Positions 18,287 through 26,167 of a stretch of 64,000 bases of DNA are shown piece by piece. How positions within the stretch are numbered: position 1 is the first letter of the stretch; each line of letters begins with the position of its first letter. This DNA comes from Bacteroidales bacterium (lineage in GTDB: Bacteria; Bacteroidota; Bacteroidia; Bacteroidales; WCHB1-69), in contig JAFYNM010000015.1 in assembly GCA_017549765.1 (NCBI GenBank), forward strand, positions 26,876 through 90,875. The letters run 5' to 3'. The position numbers and the translations under genes were made by a program. A model generated the notes under the pieces. The model saw only the letters and a list, made by a program, of their open reading frames with translations. It was not told where the DNA came from and did not search any database.

Positions 18287-18294
18287 CAAAAATA
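18287..18294 (-). promoter_or_regulatory. -7 box of the aldehyde dehydrogenase
   Basis: The minus strand reads TATTTTTG followed by CAGCC, 19 bases before the ATG at 18268. Confidence 0.65.
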
Positions 18295-18309
18295 CGATTT
18301 TTCGACATC

Positions 18310-18714
18310 CTACACTCCCAAAATCTCCAGCATCTCCGCAGGCGTGACGACTTTTGAAGTTTTCGGGAAATGACGGATGTTTCCCGTTATTAAAAAGGCA
18401 TCGTCTTTCGACATGGCCACTTCGTAAAAAACGATGTCATCAGAATCGGGGAATGGGATATCAGCGGCCTCTCTACCCGCCCAACAACCATTATCAACAA
18501 ACAGGTCAAGCATACTCAAGACGTCTTCTTCCCGCAGGTTGAACTTGCTGCGACTGAGCACATCTTGATATTCCAATAGAATCTCGTTGTTGAACAATGG
18601 AATGAGAAGACCCTTTACCACCTGTTCTATCACTCTAACGGTAGCAGAGCCTGAATTATGTGTAATCATAGCCGACACCAAGACATTGGTGTCAAAAACG
18701 GCGTAATATTTCAT
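18310..18714 (-). CDS. PIN-domain toxin (VapC-like)
   Basis: 134 residues. PIN-fold ribonuclease of the 'putative toxin-antitoxin system toxin, PIN family' type. The first acidic residue is Asp8 in VFDTNVLVSAM; a central Glu lies in NNEILLEYQDVL; the late acidic cluster FPDSDDIVFYEVA and the end LITGNIRHFP complete the site. It overlaps the RelB-like gene by 4 bases (ATGA), which is how toxin-antitoxin operons are built. It is expected to cleave RNA when free of antitoxin. Confidence 0.85.
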   Translation of the reverse strand: MKYYAVFDTNVLVSAMITHNSGSATVRVIEQVVKGLLIPLFNNEILLEYQDVLSRSKFNLREEDVLSMLDLFVDNGCWAGREAADIPFPDSDDIVFYEVAMSKDDAFLITGNIRHFPKTSKVVTPAEMLEILGV

Positions 18715-19001
18715 TTCTTGGTTCTGGCACTGTTAATTTCATCGTTTATTTCGTCCAAACCAAGTTCAGGGGTATTTCCCTTCTCAGCCCATTCCCGCAT
18801 ATTGCAGAATGCAGCCATTCGTTCAGCAACCGTTTTCTTCTCATCGGCTCTGATTTCGAAAGGGATACACCTTCGCTGCACTACAGTTCTGGCAAACACG
18901 TTAAAGGCGGTATTCACACTCATTCCGAATTCTGAGCACAGCGCTTCAAATATGGTTTTCAATTGCGAGTCCATCCTCACAGTCATTGACACTTGCGACA
19001 T
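18711..19001 (-). CDS. RelB/DinJ-type antitoxin
   Basis: 96 residues from MSQVSMTVRMDSQLKTIFEA, a ribbon-helix-helix N-terminus typical of RelB/DinJ antitoxins (VRMD, then FGMSVNTAFNVFARTVV). The C-terminal half is charged and would wrap the toxin. Upstream of and translationally coupled to the PIN toxin. RelB-type antitoxins usually pair with RelE/YafQ-type toxins; the pairing with a PIN protein is less common but seen in Bacteroidetes. The start at 19001 was chosen over a longer frame because the RHH motif starts here and a -7 box is 26 bases upstream. Confidence 0.85.
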   Translation of the reverse strand: MSQVSMTVRMDSQLKTIFEALCSEFGMSVNTAFNVFARTVVQRRCIPFEIRADEKKTVAERMAAFCNMREWAEKGNTPELGLDEINDEINSARTKK

Positions 19002-19026
19002 TTCAATATGATTTAAATTTACGCCG

Positions 19027-19034
19027 CAAAGATA
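19027..19034 (-). promoter_or_regulatory. -7 box of the RelB/PIN operon
   Basis: The minus strand reads TATCTTTG followed by CGGCG, 26 bases before the antitoxin ATG. Confidence 0.65.
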
Positions 19035-19097
19035 TAAAATTATTTCATATTGCAATCATAACAAAAATAATTGTCCAATATTTCTCACAAATACATC

Positions 19098-19316
19098 ATG
19101 AATCCTGACGAACAGTCCTCATTTTCCCAGCTACAGGCATTAGCCGATGCCATGTCGGGTGGCGTACACGTTTCTGTATCGGAGCAAAATGGAACCATCA
19201 CATTTCCCGCTCCGCGAGGCAAAATAATTCGCAAAACACTCATCATATCCCTTTTGGGCATATTGGGGATGTGGTGGGGAATTGCCAAGGCGCGTACTGG
19301 ATCTGGAGCCTTTTGA
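19098..19316 (+). CDS. Small membrane protein, doubtful
   Basis: 72 residues from ATG 19098 (MNPDEQSSFSQLQALADAM). The N-terminal half is soluble, and one membrane segment follows (KTLIISLLGILGMWWGI). There is no family match and no clear promoter of its own. Protein-like composition and a sensible start argue for it; the short length argues against. Confidence 0.35.
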   Translation: MNPDEQSSFSQLQALADAMSGGVHVSVSEQNGTITFPAPRGKIIRKTLIISLLGILGMWWGIAKARTGSGAF

Positions 19317-19397
19317 CACAGACTATCGGACCACCGGTCGCAACGCTATCTTCGGATAATACTGACATTCCCAATTTGTGGATATTGTTTTTTTATA

Positions 19398-19405
19398 TAC
19401 CTTTG
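19398..19405 (+). promoter_or_regulatory. -7 box of the SDR gene
   Basis: TACCTTTG, 44 bases before the ATG at 19450. Confidence 0.5.
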
Positions 19406-19449
19406 TAGCACAAAAAATATCGAATGATTACTAAATTAATATACTGATT

Positions 19450-20205
19450 ATGAATAAGATTGTATTGATAACAGGTGCCACCAGCGGCATTGGTTTGGGT
19501 TGCGCACGGAAATTCGCCGAGAACGGCGACAAGTTGATTTTGACAGGTCGTAAGGAGCAGCTTTTGGAGGAAATCCGCCAAGAGTTGATAGCCAAGGGCA
19601 CGCAGGTGCTGACGCTGACGTTTGATGTGCGCGACCGCGAGGCGGCCACCCGCGCCATCGACTCGCTGCCGGAGGAGTGGAGCGAAATCGACGTGCTGGT
19701 GAACAATGCCGGCTTAGCTCTCGGACTGGAGCCCGAATATGAAGGCAGTTTCGACGACTGGGAGACCATGATCGACACCAACATCAAGGGCTTACTGACG
19801 ATGACCCGCCTCATCGTGCCGGGCATGGTGGCCCGCGACCGCGGACACATCATCAACATCGGTTCTGTGGCCGGTGATGCCGCCTACGCCAACGGCAACG
19901 TATATTGCGCCACCAAGTCTGCCGTGAAGACCCTGAGCGACGGTCTGCGCATTGATGTGGCGAACACGGCTGTGCGCGTGACGAACCTCAAGCCAGGCTT
20001 AGTGGAGACCAACTTCAGCAACACCCGTTTCCACGGCGACACCGAACGCGCCGCCAACGTCTATAAGGGCATCAAACCGCTCACCGGCGACGACATCGCC
20101 GACGTGGCCGTCTATGCCGCCAACGCCCCCGCCCACGTGCAGATCGCCGAGGTGCTCATCCTCGCCACCCACCAGGGCAGCGGAAGTGTGATTGTCAGAA
20201 AGTGA
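19450..20205 (+). CDS. Short-chain dehydrogenase, YdfG-like
   Basis: 251 residues, cytoplasmic Rossmann-fold oxidoreductase. Cofactor motif TGATSGIGLG (8-17), structural NNAG (about 88), catalytic Ser in NIGSVAGD, and Tyr/Lys in VYCATKSAVK. The pattern, with TGRKEQLLEE after beta-2 and PGLVETNFSNTRF near the C-terminus, is that of YdfG, an NADP-dependent 3-hydroxy acid / malonic-semialdehyde-type reductase. Convergent with the alcohol dehydrogenase gene, 3 bases apart. Confidence 0.9.
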   Translation: MNKIVLITGATSGIGLGCARKFAENGDKLILTGRKEQLLEEIRQELIAKGTQVLTLTFDVRDREAATRAIDSLPEEWSEIDVLVNNAGLALGLEPEYEGSFDDWETMIDTNIKGLLTMTRLIVPGMVARDRGHIINIGSVAGDAAYANGNVYCATKSAVKTLSDGLRIDVANTAVRVTNLKPGLVETNFSNTRFHGDTERAANVYKGIKPLTGDDIADVAVYAANAPAHVQIAEVLILATHQGSGSVIVRK

Positions 20206-20208
20206 CGA

Positions 20209-21411
20209 TCAACGGCTAACTGCTTCCAGCACCTTCTCGATGTCTTCGTTGCTGAAGGTCATCGGGGCGGAGTAGTTGATGGAGTCGGCGGCTATCATGT
20301 GGGTAAGTTCCTCGTAATCTTCCCGCTTCACGGGCGATTCCAAGTTGTCCAATCCACAGACAGCAATCAACTCTTCCACAGCCTGCAGGAAGCGCTCTGC
20401 AGCTTCGCGATCATCGGTGTGCACATCCGCCAGGCCGCAGTAGCGTGCCATCAACGCATATTTTCGCTGGCATGCTTCCATTTGATACCGCAACACCGGC
20501 AACATCATCAACGTGATGGCTTGTCCGTGCGGGACATGGTACTTGGCCCCGATGCTGTGGGCAAAGGCGTGCACATAGCCAGCCAGCTGCGTGTTGATGG
20601 CGTTGCCGCCGTACATGGCCGCGCGGCACATCGCCAGGCGCGACTCGATGTTCTCCGGTTCGCGCATCACCACGGGCAAATGCTGCAGAATCAGCTTCAC
20701 CCCTTCCAGGGAACAGTATGCATCTTCCACATCGACCAGCACATCACCGATCGTACCCTCCACCACATGGCTAAGGGCATCCATACCACAGGCTGCGGTC
20801 ACGAGCTGCGGGGCGTGGATGGTGAGCTCGCTGTCGAGGATCACATGCGTCACGTCCAGCCCGACCAATACGGTGGAACCCTTCGTGCCGTGCGCGTTGG
20901 TCACGACGGCGCCCACGGTCACCTCCGCACCCGTACCTGCCGTCGAGGGCACCGTGATCATCGGTACTGTTTTGCCCGGCACCACCAGGAACTTGCGCAA
21001 CAGGGTCTTGGTTTTGAGATGGGGCATCTTCACGCCGGCAGAGATCATCTTGCTGGTGTCCATCACCGAGCCTCCTCCGAGGGCGATCACGCACTCGGCC
21101 TGGCACTCCACCGCGATTTTGCGACCTTCGTCAATCAGCGCAATGTTCGGTTCAGAGTTGATGTCGGCGAAGAGGGTGTACCCTACCCCAGCCTCTTCCA
21201 ACGACTGCACCATCTTCTGCTCATAACCGAGCTCATGCAATGTCTTGTCGGTCACCAACAGGACCTGCTTGTATCCGCGCTCCCGGCAGATCTCGCCAAT
21301 CTTCGCCCGCGCGCCGTGGCCCTCCACGACCTGCGGTTCCGGCAACGGCACCTTATGAATCACCCTGCCTGGGAGCTTATGTATCTGTTTTCTAATACGA
21401 TATGTATTCAT
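20209..21411 (-). CDS. Iron-containing alcohol dehydrogenase
   Basis: 400 residues from MNTYRIRKQIHKLPG. Group III, Fe-dependent NAD(P) alcohol dehydrogenase. NAD-binding GGGSVMDTSK and the metal ligands in CGMDALSHVVEG (Asp, His), HAFAHSIGAKYHVPHG (two His) are all present. Substrate unknown; primary alcohols or lactaldehyde are usual. The ATG at 21411 is preferred to an upstream start, and a -7 box (21430-21437) lies just before it. Together with the aldehyde dehydrogenase and SDR nearby it forms a patch of alcohol/aldehyde redox genes. Confidence 0.92.
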   Translation of the reverse strand: MNTYRIRKQIHKLPGRVIHKVPLPEPQVVEGHGARAKIGEICRERGYKQVLLVTDKTLHELGYEQKMVQSLEEAGVGYTLFADINSEPNIALIDEGRKIAVECQAECVIALGGGSVMDTSKMISAGVKMPHLKTKTLLRKFLVVPGKTVPMITVPSTAGTGAEVTVGAVVTNAHGTKGSTVLVGLDVTHVILDSELTIHAPQLVTAACGMDALSHVVEGTIGDVLVDVEDAYCSLEGVKLILQHLPVVMREPENIESRLAMCRAAMYGGNAINTQLAGYVHAFAHSIGAKYHVPHGQAITLMMLPVLRYQMEACQRKYALMARYCGLADVHTDDREAAERFLQAVEELIAVCGLDNLESPVKREDYEELTHMIAADSINYSAPMTFSNEDIEKVLEAVSR

Positions 21412-21429
21412 AATACAATTATTGAAGCG

Positions 21430-21437
21430 CAAAGATA
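21430..21437 (-). promoter_or_regulatory. -7 box of the iron alcohol dehydrogenase
   Basis: The minus strand reads TATCTTTG followed by CGC, 18 bases before the ATG at 21411. Confidence 0.65.
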
Positions 21438-21540
21438 GCATTTTTACACATTCAAGACTCTCTTTCTTGGAAGAGCATAGCTTCCAATTTTAGCTTTCAG
21501 TAATATTTTTTCATCACTATCCTCATATCAAATAATTTTG

Positions 21541-21548
21541 TATTTTTG
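21541..21548 (+). promoter_or_regulatory. -7 box of the AAA/DUF234 gene
   Basis: TATTTTTG followed by CATC, 46 bases before the ATG at 21595. Confidence 0.6.
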
Positions 21549-21594
21549 CATCTTAAAATGTAAACACAAATTAATATAAATCACTATTAACATT

Positions 21595-22908
21595 ATGAAG
21601 TTCTATGACAGGGAAATAGAAATAAATATTCTGAAAGAAAATGAGTTACAGTCTAGAAAAAGTGCAGTTTTTACGGTGCTGATGGGACGTAGGAGAGTGG
21701 GAAAAACAACGCTAATTACAACTGCATTGAAAGATTATGACTATGCCTACCTCTTCGTTTCAAAAGACAGCGAAGCCGTATTGTGCCAAAAGTTTCAGCA
21801 GACACTGGAGGAGCAGTTGGGCATCCACGTGTACGGCACTCTCAGCCACTTTCGAGACTTGTTCGAGGTCATTATGAAGGAGTCATTGAATCGTCATTTC
21901 ACCATCATTTTCGACGAGTTCCAAACACTATACAAGGTAAACCCGGCCATTTTCAGCGAGATACAGGATCTTTGGGACCGGTATCACCGCGACTCACACC
22001 TATACCTTATCACCTCCGGCAGCATCCAGTCATTGATGAAGCGCATCTTTGAGAACGAAAATGAGCCCCTGTATGGGCGTCCCACCTCGAAATTGACACT
22101 GCAACCTTTTTCCATCGGAGTTATCAAGAAGATATTCGGCGATCATTGTCCCGACTACAAAAATGAGGATCTGCTCTGCCTTTACATGATTACTGGCGGT
22201 GTAGCCAAATATGTAGAATTGCTGATGGATGCGGGCTGCTACTCGAAAGAGAAAATGCTCAATTACGTATGTCGTCAAGACTCCTATTTTCTGACTGAAG
22301 GACGCGACCTCATGAATCAGGAGTTCAGTGACGAAAGTGCCACGTATTTTTCTATTCTGCAATTAATAGCTGGTGGCATGACCAAACGCTCCGAGATCGA
22401 CGGTGCTATGCAGAAGGATATGGGTGTTTATTTGCAGAATTTGGAGAAAAACTATCTGATGATAAGCCGATTAAAGCCATTGCTTGCCAAACCCAACAGC
22501 AAAGTGACAGCTTATGAGATATCTGACCAATTTTTGAGATTTTGGTTTCGTTTCGTGTGGCCCTACCAGTCGCTCGTCGAGCGCAGACAACTGGCGTTAC
22601 TGCGGCAGAACATAGGACAACACTATGAGCAATTTACCGGCAGAACTCTGGAACAATATTTTCAGGCGCAGGCGTTGGAAACGGGTCGATACTCACAGGT
22701 TGGCAGTTGGTGGGACCGCAAAGGAGAAAATGAAATCGACATGTTAGCGCTCAACGAATTTGATCACACTGGTATGGTAGCCGAAGTCAAACGCAATCCC
22801 CGCAAAATCAGCCTTGCAGAACTGCAGACGAAAGTTGATTCTTTGCCTGCCAAAACCTTTGGAGAGTACACTTTTTCTCTCTGTGGCCTTTCGATAGAAG
22901 ACATGTAG
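21595..22908 (+). CDS. AAA ATPase of the archaeal-type/DUF234 family
   Basis: 437 residues. MKFYDREIEI is the typical start. Walker A GRRRVGKTTL at 31-40, Walker B with FTIIFDEFQ near 100. The C-terminal part (about 300-430) matches DUF234, a PD-(D/E)XK-like nuclease fold: GENEIDMLALNEFDHTGMVAEVKRNPRKI carries the acidic residue and the later E-x-K. The combination is widespread in mobile or variable regions of Bacteroidetes and archaea, with suspected roles in DNA transactions or defence, but the function is not established. It stands alone between a redox patch and a broken DUF1294 gene. Confidence 0.85.
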   Translation: MKFYDREIEINILKENELQSRKSAVFTVLMGRRRVGKTTLITTALKDYDYAYLFVSKDSEAVLCQKFQQTLEEQLGIHVYGTLSHFRDLFEVIMKESLNRHFTIIFDEFQTLYKVNPAIFSEIQDLWDRYHRDSHLYLITSGSIQSLMKRIFENENEPLYGRPTSKLTLQPFSIGVIKKIFGDHCPDYKNEDLLCLYMITGGVAKYVELLMDAGCYSKEKMLNYVCRQDSYFLTEGRDLMNQEFSDESATYFSILQLIAGGMTKRSEIDGAMQKDMGVYLQNLEKNYLMISRLKPLLAKPNSKVTAYEISDQFLRFWFRFVWPYQSLVERRQLALLRQNIGQHYEQFTGRTLEQYFQAQALETGRYSQVGSWWDRKGENEIDMLALNEFDHTGMVAEVKRNPRKISLAELQTKVDSLPAKTFGEYTFSLCGLSIEDM

Positions 22909-22928
22909 TTATATATATTTTTCGAGTG

Positions 22929-23034
22929 ATGTGTAATATTTCCTTCCCCCTCTCTATCCTCTACCTCATCACCATTAACATCATCACGTTTTTCCTCTAC
23001 GGCATCGACAAGTGGAAGGCAAAGCGGTCAATCG
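22929..23034 (+). pseudogene. Truncated DUF1294 membrane protein
   Basis: MCNISFPLSILYLITINIIT followed by FFLYGIDKWKAKR matches the N-terminus of DUF1294 proteins, small multi-pass membrane proteins of about 80-120 residues. Homology stops after KAKR; the expected continuation (RIPE..LL..LGG.LG) is absent. The sequence then runs straight into the 3' end of the opposite-strand AraC gene, whose stop is at 23040-23042. The gene has been cut by a rearrangement. Confidence 0.7.
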
Positions 23035-23039
23035 GCTCC

Positions 23040-23924
23040 CTACCCCAACATCCTCCTGTACTCCATCGGCGACATGCCGGTTTTGCGTTTGAAAAAGACC
23101 CCAAAAAGACTGGGTGAGGAAAAACTCAGCGCATTGCTGATCTGCTGGATGGACTTGTTCTCGTCATATAGCATATAAATGGCCTCCTTCAAAAGGATTT
23201 CGTCAATCCATTTTCTCGGAGGCTTTTGCGTGACCCGCTTGACAATGTTGCTCAAATACTTCTCCGAAATACGCAACTGGGAAGCATAAAAGCCGATGGA
23301 ATGTTGCTTGGAGGCGTATATTTTGGTTAACCGAACAAACTCCCCGCAGATGTAGTCACTCCGCGACTGCTTCTTATGAGGTCGGGAATCCATTTCCTTT
23401 TGCTCAAAAAGATGGAGAAAGTAGAGGAAGAAAGATTGTAACACACTGTAAATCAATTGGTCATTTCTGTAATTTGAAGAAAGATGCGCAAGATGGTAAA
23501 TCAGATCCAAATAAGATAGAAACACCTGCCTCTCTGCTTCCGACAATTCCAAAAAGGGCTTTTTCGTGACCGAATCCCGCAACTCATGGCTCGTGATGAT
23601 TTGCAGCTTTTTGAAAAGATTCTCCGACACGGCCACAAGGCACCCCCTTATCGCAGTTCTCGCAGAGCTTTGCGAAAATTCCCAAACGGTGTTCGGTGAG
23701 GCGAACCACAACATGGGAGAACGCAAAACCTGTTTCTTGAGATTGATCTGATACTCGGCATCCCCTTCCGTCAGCAGAATCAATCCGTATTGCTGGCAAT
23801 TCACGAACTTCGGCAACTCGGCGTTGTCCTGCACGTTCCGGCTCACCAACAGGTCCTGCCCGTACCACACTTTGTCGTCACAATTCTCGTGGTCATACAG
23901 CTCAACAGGGATCTTTTTCATCAT
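23040..23924 (-). CDS. AraC-family transcriptional regulator
   Basis: 294 residues. The N-terminal cupin-like sensing half (about 1-180) is followed by a two-helix-turn-helix AraC DNA-binding domain (about 195-294): ASQLRISEKYLSNIVKRV and the second helix pair ending in FGVFFKRKTGMSPMEYRRM. It is divergent from the GH53-like gene, with the two starts about 110 bases apart, so control of that gene by a sugar ligand is plausible. Confidence 0.92.
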   Translation of the reverse strand: MMKKIPVELYDHENCDDKVWYGQDLLVSRNVQDNAELPKFVNCQQYGLILLTEGDAEYQINLKKQVLRSPMLWFASPNTVWEFSQSSARTAIRGCLVAVSENLFKKLQIITSHELRDSVTKKPFLELSEAERQVFLSYLDLIYHLAHLSSNYRNDQLIYSVLQSFFLYFLHLFEQKEMDSRPHKKQSRSDYICGEFVRLTKIYASKQHSIGFYASQLRISEKYLSNIVKRVTQKPPRKWIDEILLKEAIYMLYDENKSIQQISNALSFSSPSLFGVFFKRKTGMSPMEYRRMLG

Positions 23925-23950
23925 TCACAAAATTATGGGCAAATGTACAT

Positions 23951-23958
23951 TATTTTTG
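23951..23958 (+). promoter_or_regulatory. -7 box of the GH53-like gene
   Basis: TATTTTTG in the AraC/GH53 divergent region. The ATG at 23979 and the ATG at 24033 both lie downstream. Confidence 0.55.
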
Positions 23959-23986
23959 AATACGCGCGGTCAACAGGGATGGCCGC

Positions 23987-24016
23987 TGTAGAGACGTTTT
24001 ATGAAACGTCTCTACA
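23987..24016. repeat. 30-bp palindrome, GTAGAGACG family, copy 1
   Basis: Arm TGTAGAGACGTTT, centre TATG, and the exact reverse complement of the arm. It shares the outer GTAGAGACG...CGTCTCTAC with the palindrome at 29438-29464. It lies within the 5' region of the GH53-like gene and is open in that frame. Confidence 0.9.
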
Positions 24017-24032
24017 GACCGTTTCGCACGAC

Positions 24033-25394
24033 ATGTTCAACATCGGTGACCAGATGCAATATGTGGGTTACGCCACCATCGACGGCACCGAGATGGAGAC
24101 AGCGTTCATCCTGGAGGCCTTGAACGCTTCAAAGATCATTCCGCTGCAAGTCGCGAGAATATATACGGGGAGCACCAAATCTTCCCCCAAAGAGGATTCC
24201 GAGCCTTTCCGCGTAGCGCTTTCGCTGAGTCCCTTCTCGCTCAACCAATTCGAAAAGGGCTACTCCTTCATGGTTGGTGACAAGTCCGCATCTACTCCTG
24301 AAGAGTTGCAGAACATCTACCGCGAGCTCGGCTCCACAGAAATGTACACGAGAATAGCCACGAAACGCCACGTGACCGACGAGGATGTCGTGGACGGGGT
24401 AGCCGATGAAAATGCCAACGTCCACACGTTCGACCAGGGAATCCGCTTGTGCCAGATTGCGGCGGAGTTGGGCATTCCCATCAATCCGGAAATCATGTGC
24501 GCCTACACCTACATGGACATGGACAAGCAGCAGGCACCGCGCTTCGATGAATATCCCGAGTTCAACTACTTGATGAACGGCAAAAGATGGGAGGAGCTGA
24601 CCCTTGACGAAATCTGTACGGTGTTGGAAGCATACGGCACTTTCGTGGGCGAGGCGATCCTCAGCACCGGCTGCACCGTCAACAACTGGAACCTCGGCAA
24701 CGAGGCCAATTTCGGTTTCGCCGGCATCAGCATGGGACTGGAAACCGCCGTGGATCCCAAATTAGCAAAGGCGGGAACCCTCAAAAAGTACACTGCTCCG
24801 GTGTTTGCACGCGGATGGCTCAAGAAGCATGTATGGCAGCACAACGCCAAAGCATACGCTGCCGTGAAATCGGGAATCTTACAAGCATACGCCAACTTGG
24901 GCATCGATGCCTCCAATGTGAAATTTTCGACCCATGTCGCCACCGTGGTCTTCCCGGCTGGATGCACCGCAAAGTTCTTCAATTTCATGAAAGACAACGG
25001 CTACGAGATGGAGACCGCCGGCATCAGCTACTACCCCAGTGCCCCGTCCATGGCACTGAGCAAGAAGGGGCTCCTGAAGAAAACCGTTAAGAAAATCAAC
25101 AAAAAGTGCGGTCTGAAGGTTTTCATCGGCGAGTTCTCCTACCCGTCAGGCAAGATGGACGGACCTTTCGCCGGGTGGAACAAGAAGGTAAAAGGCTACA
25201 AACACGACCAACAAGGACAGGCCAACATCTACGCCGACGTGGTGAATTGGGGCAAGGCCAACGGCATGGCGGGCATCCGCTACTGGGCACCGGACTACGA
25301 AGGCTGGTATGCGATGTCGATGTTCGAGTTTGTCAACAAGAAAGGCACGGCGAAGAGCATTCTGCTGAACCACAAGGAACTTATAGAACGGTAG
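24033..25394 (+). CDS. GH53-like glycoside hydrolase (endo-galactanase type)
   Basis: 453 residues from MFNIGDQMQYVGYA. A TIM-barrel glycosidase of clan GH-A resembling GH53 arabinogalactan endo-beta-1,4-galactanase: acid/base Glu224 in NWNLGNEANFGF at the end of beta-4, nucleophile Glu367 in VFIGEFSYPSGKMDG at the end of beta-7, and aromatic beta-8 IRYWAPDYEGW. No signal peptide is visible. The frame is open further upstream (ATG 23979), but that stretch is the palindromic repeat, so the original 5' end may have been replaced. Divergent AraC regulator upstream. Substrate unproven; cytoplasmic unless an export signal is missed. Confidence 0.75.
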   Translation: MFNIGDQMQYVGYATIDGTEMETAFILEALNASKIIPLQVARIYTGSTKSSPKEDSEPFRVALSLSPFSLNQFEKGYSFMVGDKSASTPEELQNIYRELGSTEMYTRIATKRHVTDEDVVDGVADENANVHTFDQGIRLCQIAAELGIPINPEIMCAYTYMDMDKQQAPRFDEYPEFNYLMNGKRWEELTLDEICTVLEAYGTFVGEAILSTGCTVNNWNLGNEANFGFAGISMGLETAVDPKLAKAGTLKKYTAPVFARGWLKKHVWQHNAKAYAAVKSGILQAYANLGIDASNVKFSTHVATVVFPAGCTAKFFNFMKDNGYEMETAGISYYPSAPSMALSKKGLLKKTVKKINKKCGLKVFIGEFSYPSGKMDGPFAGWNKKVKGYKHDQQGQANIYADVVNWGKANGMAGIRYWAPDYEGWYAMSMFEFVNKKGTAKSILLNHKELIER

Positions 25395-25399
25395 TCCTG

Positions 25400-25640
25400 C
25401 AGGGACAGAACCTCGTTCGAGGTTCCATATCTGTAGAAATCGGCCGCAACGGATTTCCCCACAACCCCGGAGGGGTTGCATACGTTCGCGGTCGATGAAT
25501 CCCCTAACGAGGATGTTTTCTTGCAGCAAGACGGCCTGCGGGCAAACGGTGATTCGACCGCAAAGGAGCCCCCCAAAAAATTAACAGTTAATTGTAAAAA
25601 AATGCTCTGTAAAAAATATTTTATTATTTTGACCATTCGT
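25400..25640. repeat. Structured intergenic repeat element
   Basis: Between the GH53-like gene and the DUF5618 gene. It contains short inverted repeats: CCTGCAGG (25397-25404, overlapping the start), GAACCTCGTTCGAGGTTC, and AACCCCGGAGGGGTT near 25463-25477, plus GC-rich low-complexity sequence unlike the AT-rich promoter that follows. No gene is supported. It looks like a REP-type intergenic element. Confidence 0.5.
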
Positions 25641-25653
25641 ATCAAAAAAATCG

Positions 25654-25661
25654 TATTTTTG
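25654..25661 (+). promoter_or_regulatory. -7 box of the DUF5618 gene
   Basis: TATTTTTG with TTTG at 25628-25631 about 22 bases upstream as a possible -33 element; 23 bases before the ATG. Confidence 0.65.
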
Positions 25662-25684
25662 CGGCGTTGAATTTTAATGAAGAT

Positions 25685-26086
25685 ATGGAGAAAAAAGATC
25701 CCATTGAAGAAGCCCGAAGATATGTGACCAACGCGGAAGAGGTCATCAAGAAAGCAAAGTATGACCCGGAACTGAAAAGCTACACCGACAGCAAGTATGT
25801 GAAGATGGCCGGAAACACGCTGTGGAACGGGTGCCTGATTGCTCTTGACGCAGTATTGCATGTGCGTAAGGGAAAGGGCCGTCCGTCCATAGAGAAATAC
25901 AAAGAAGCAGCGGGCAAGCGTGACCGCAAGCTACTTAATTCTGTAAACATAGGCTATGACACCATGCATTTGTTCATGGGCTACGATGGCAGCAAGGACA
26001 AAAGGGTCTGTGATGCCGGCTTTGCCAACGCCAACGACATCATCAACCACTGCGCCAAGCTGATGCCCGCGCCGGTGTGCGTGTGA
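25685..26086 (+). CDS. DUF5618 family protein
   Basis: 133 residues. MEKKDPIEEARRYVTNAEEV, KYVKMAGNTLWNGCLIALDA and LFMGYDGSKDKRV match DUF5618, a small helical Bacteroidetes family seen near DNA-binding or toxin-like genes, with no established function. It resembles HEPN-like helical proteins in length and layout but lacks an obvious RxxxxH motif. Own promoter; monocistronic. Confidence 0.8.
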   Translation: MEKKDPIEEARRYVTNAEEVIKKAKYDPELKSYTDSKYVKMAGNTLWNGCLIALDAVLHVRKGKGRPSIEKYKEAAGKRDRKLLNSVNIGYDTMHLFMGYDGSKDKRVCDAGFANANDIINHCAKLMPAPVCV

Positions 26087-26167
26087 CGGTGTGCGGTTTA
26101 CGGTTTACGAGGTGGCTAAGGGGTGCTGCGCCCTTTTCAGTTAGCAGTTAGTAGTTGTGTTAAACCA

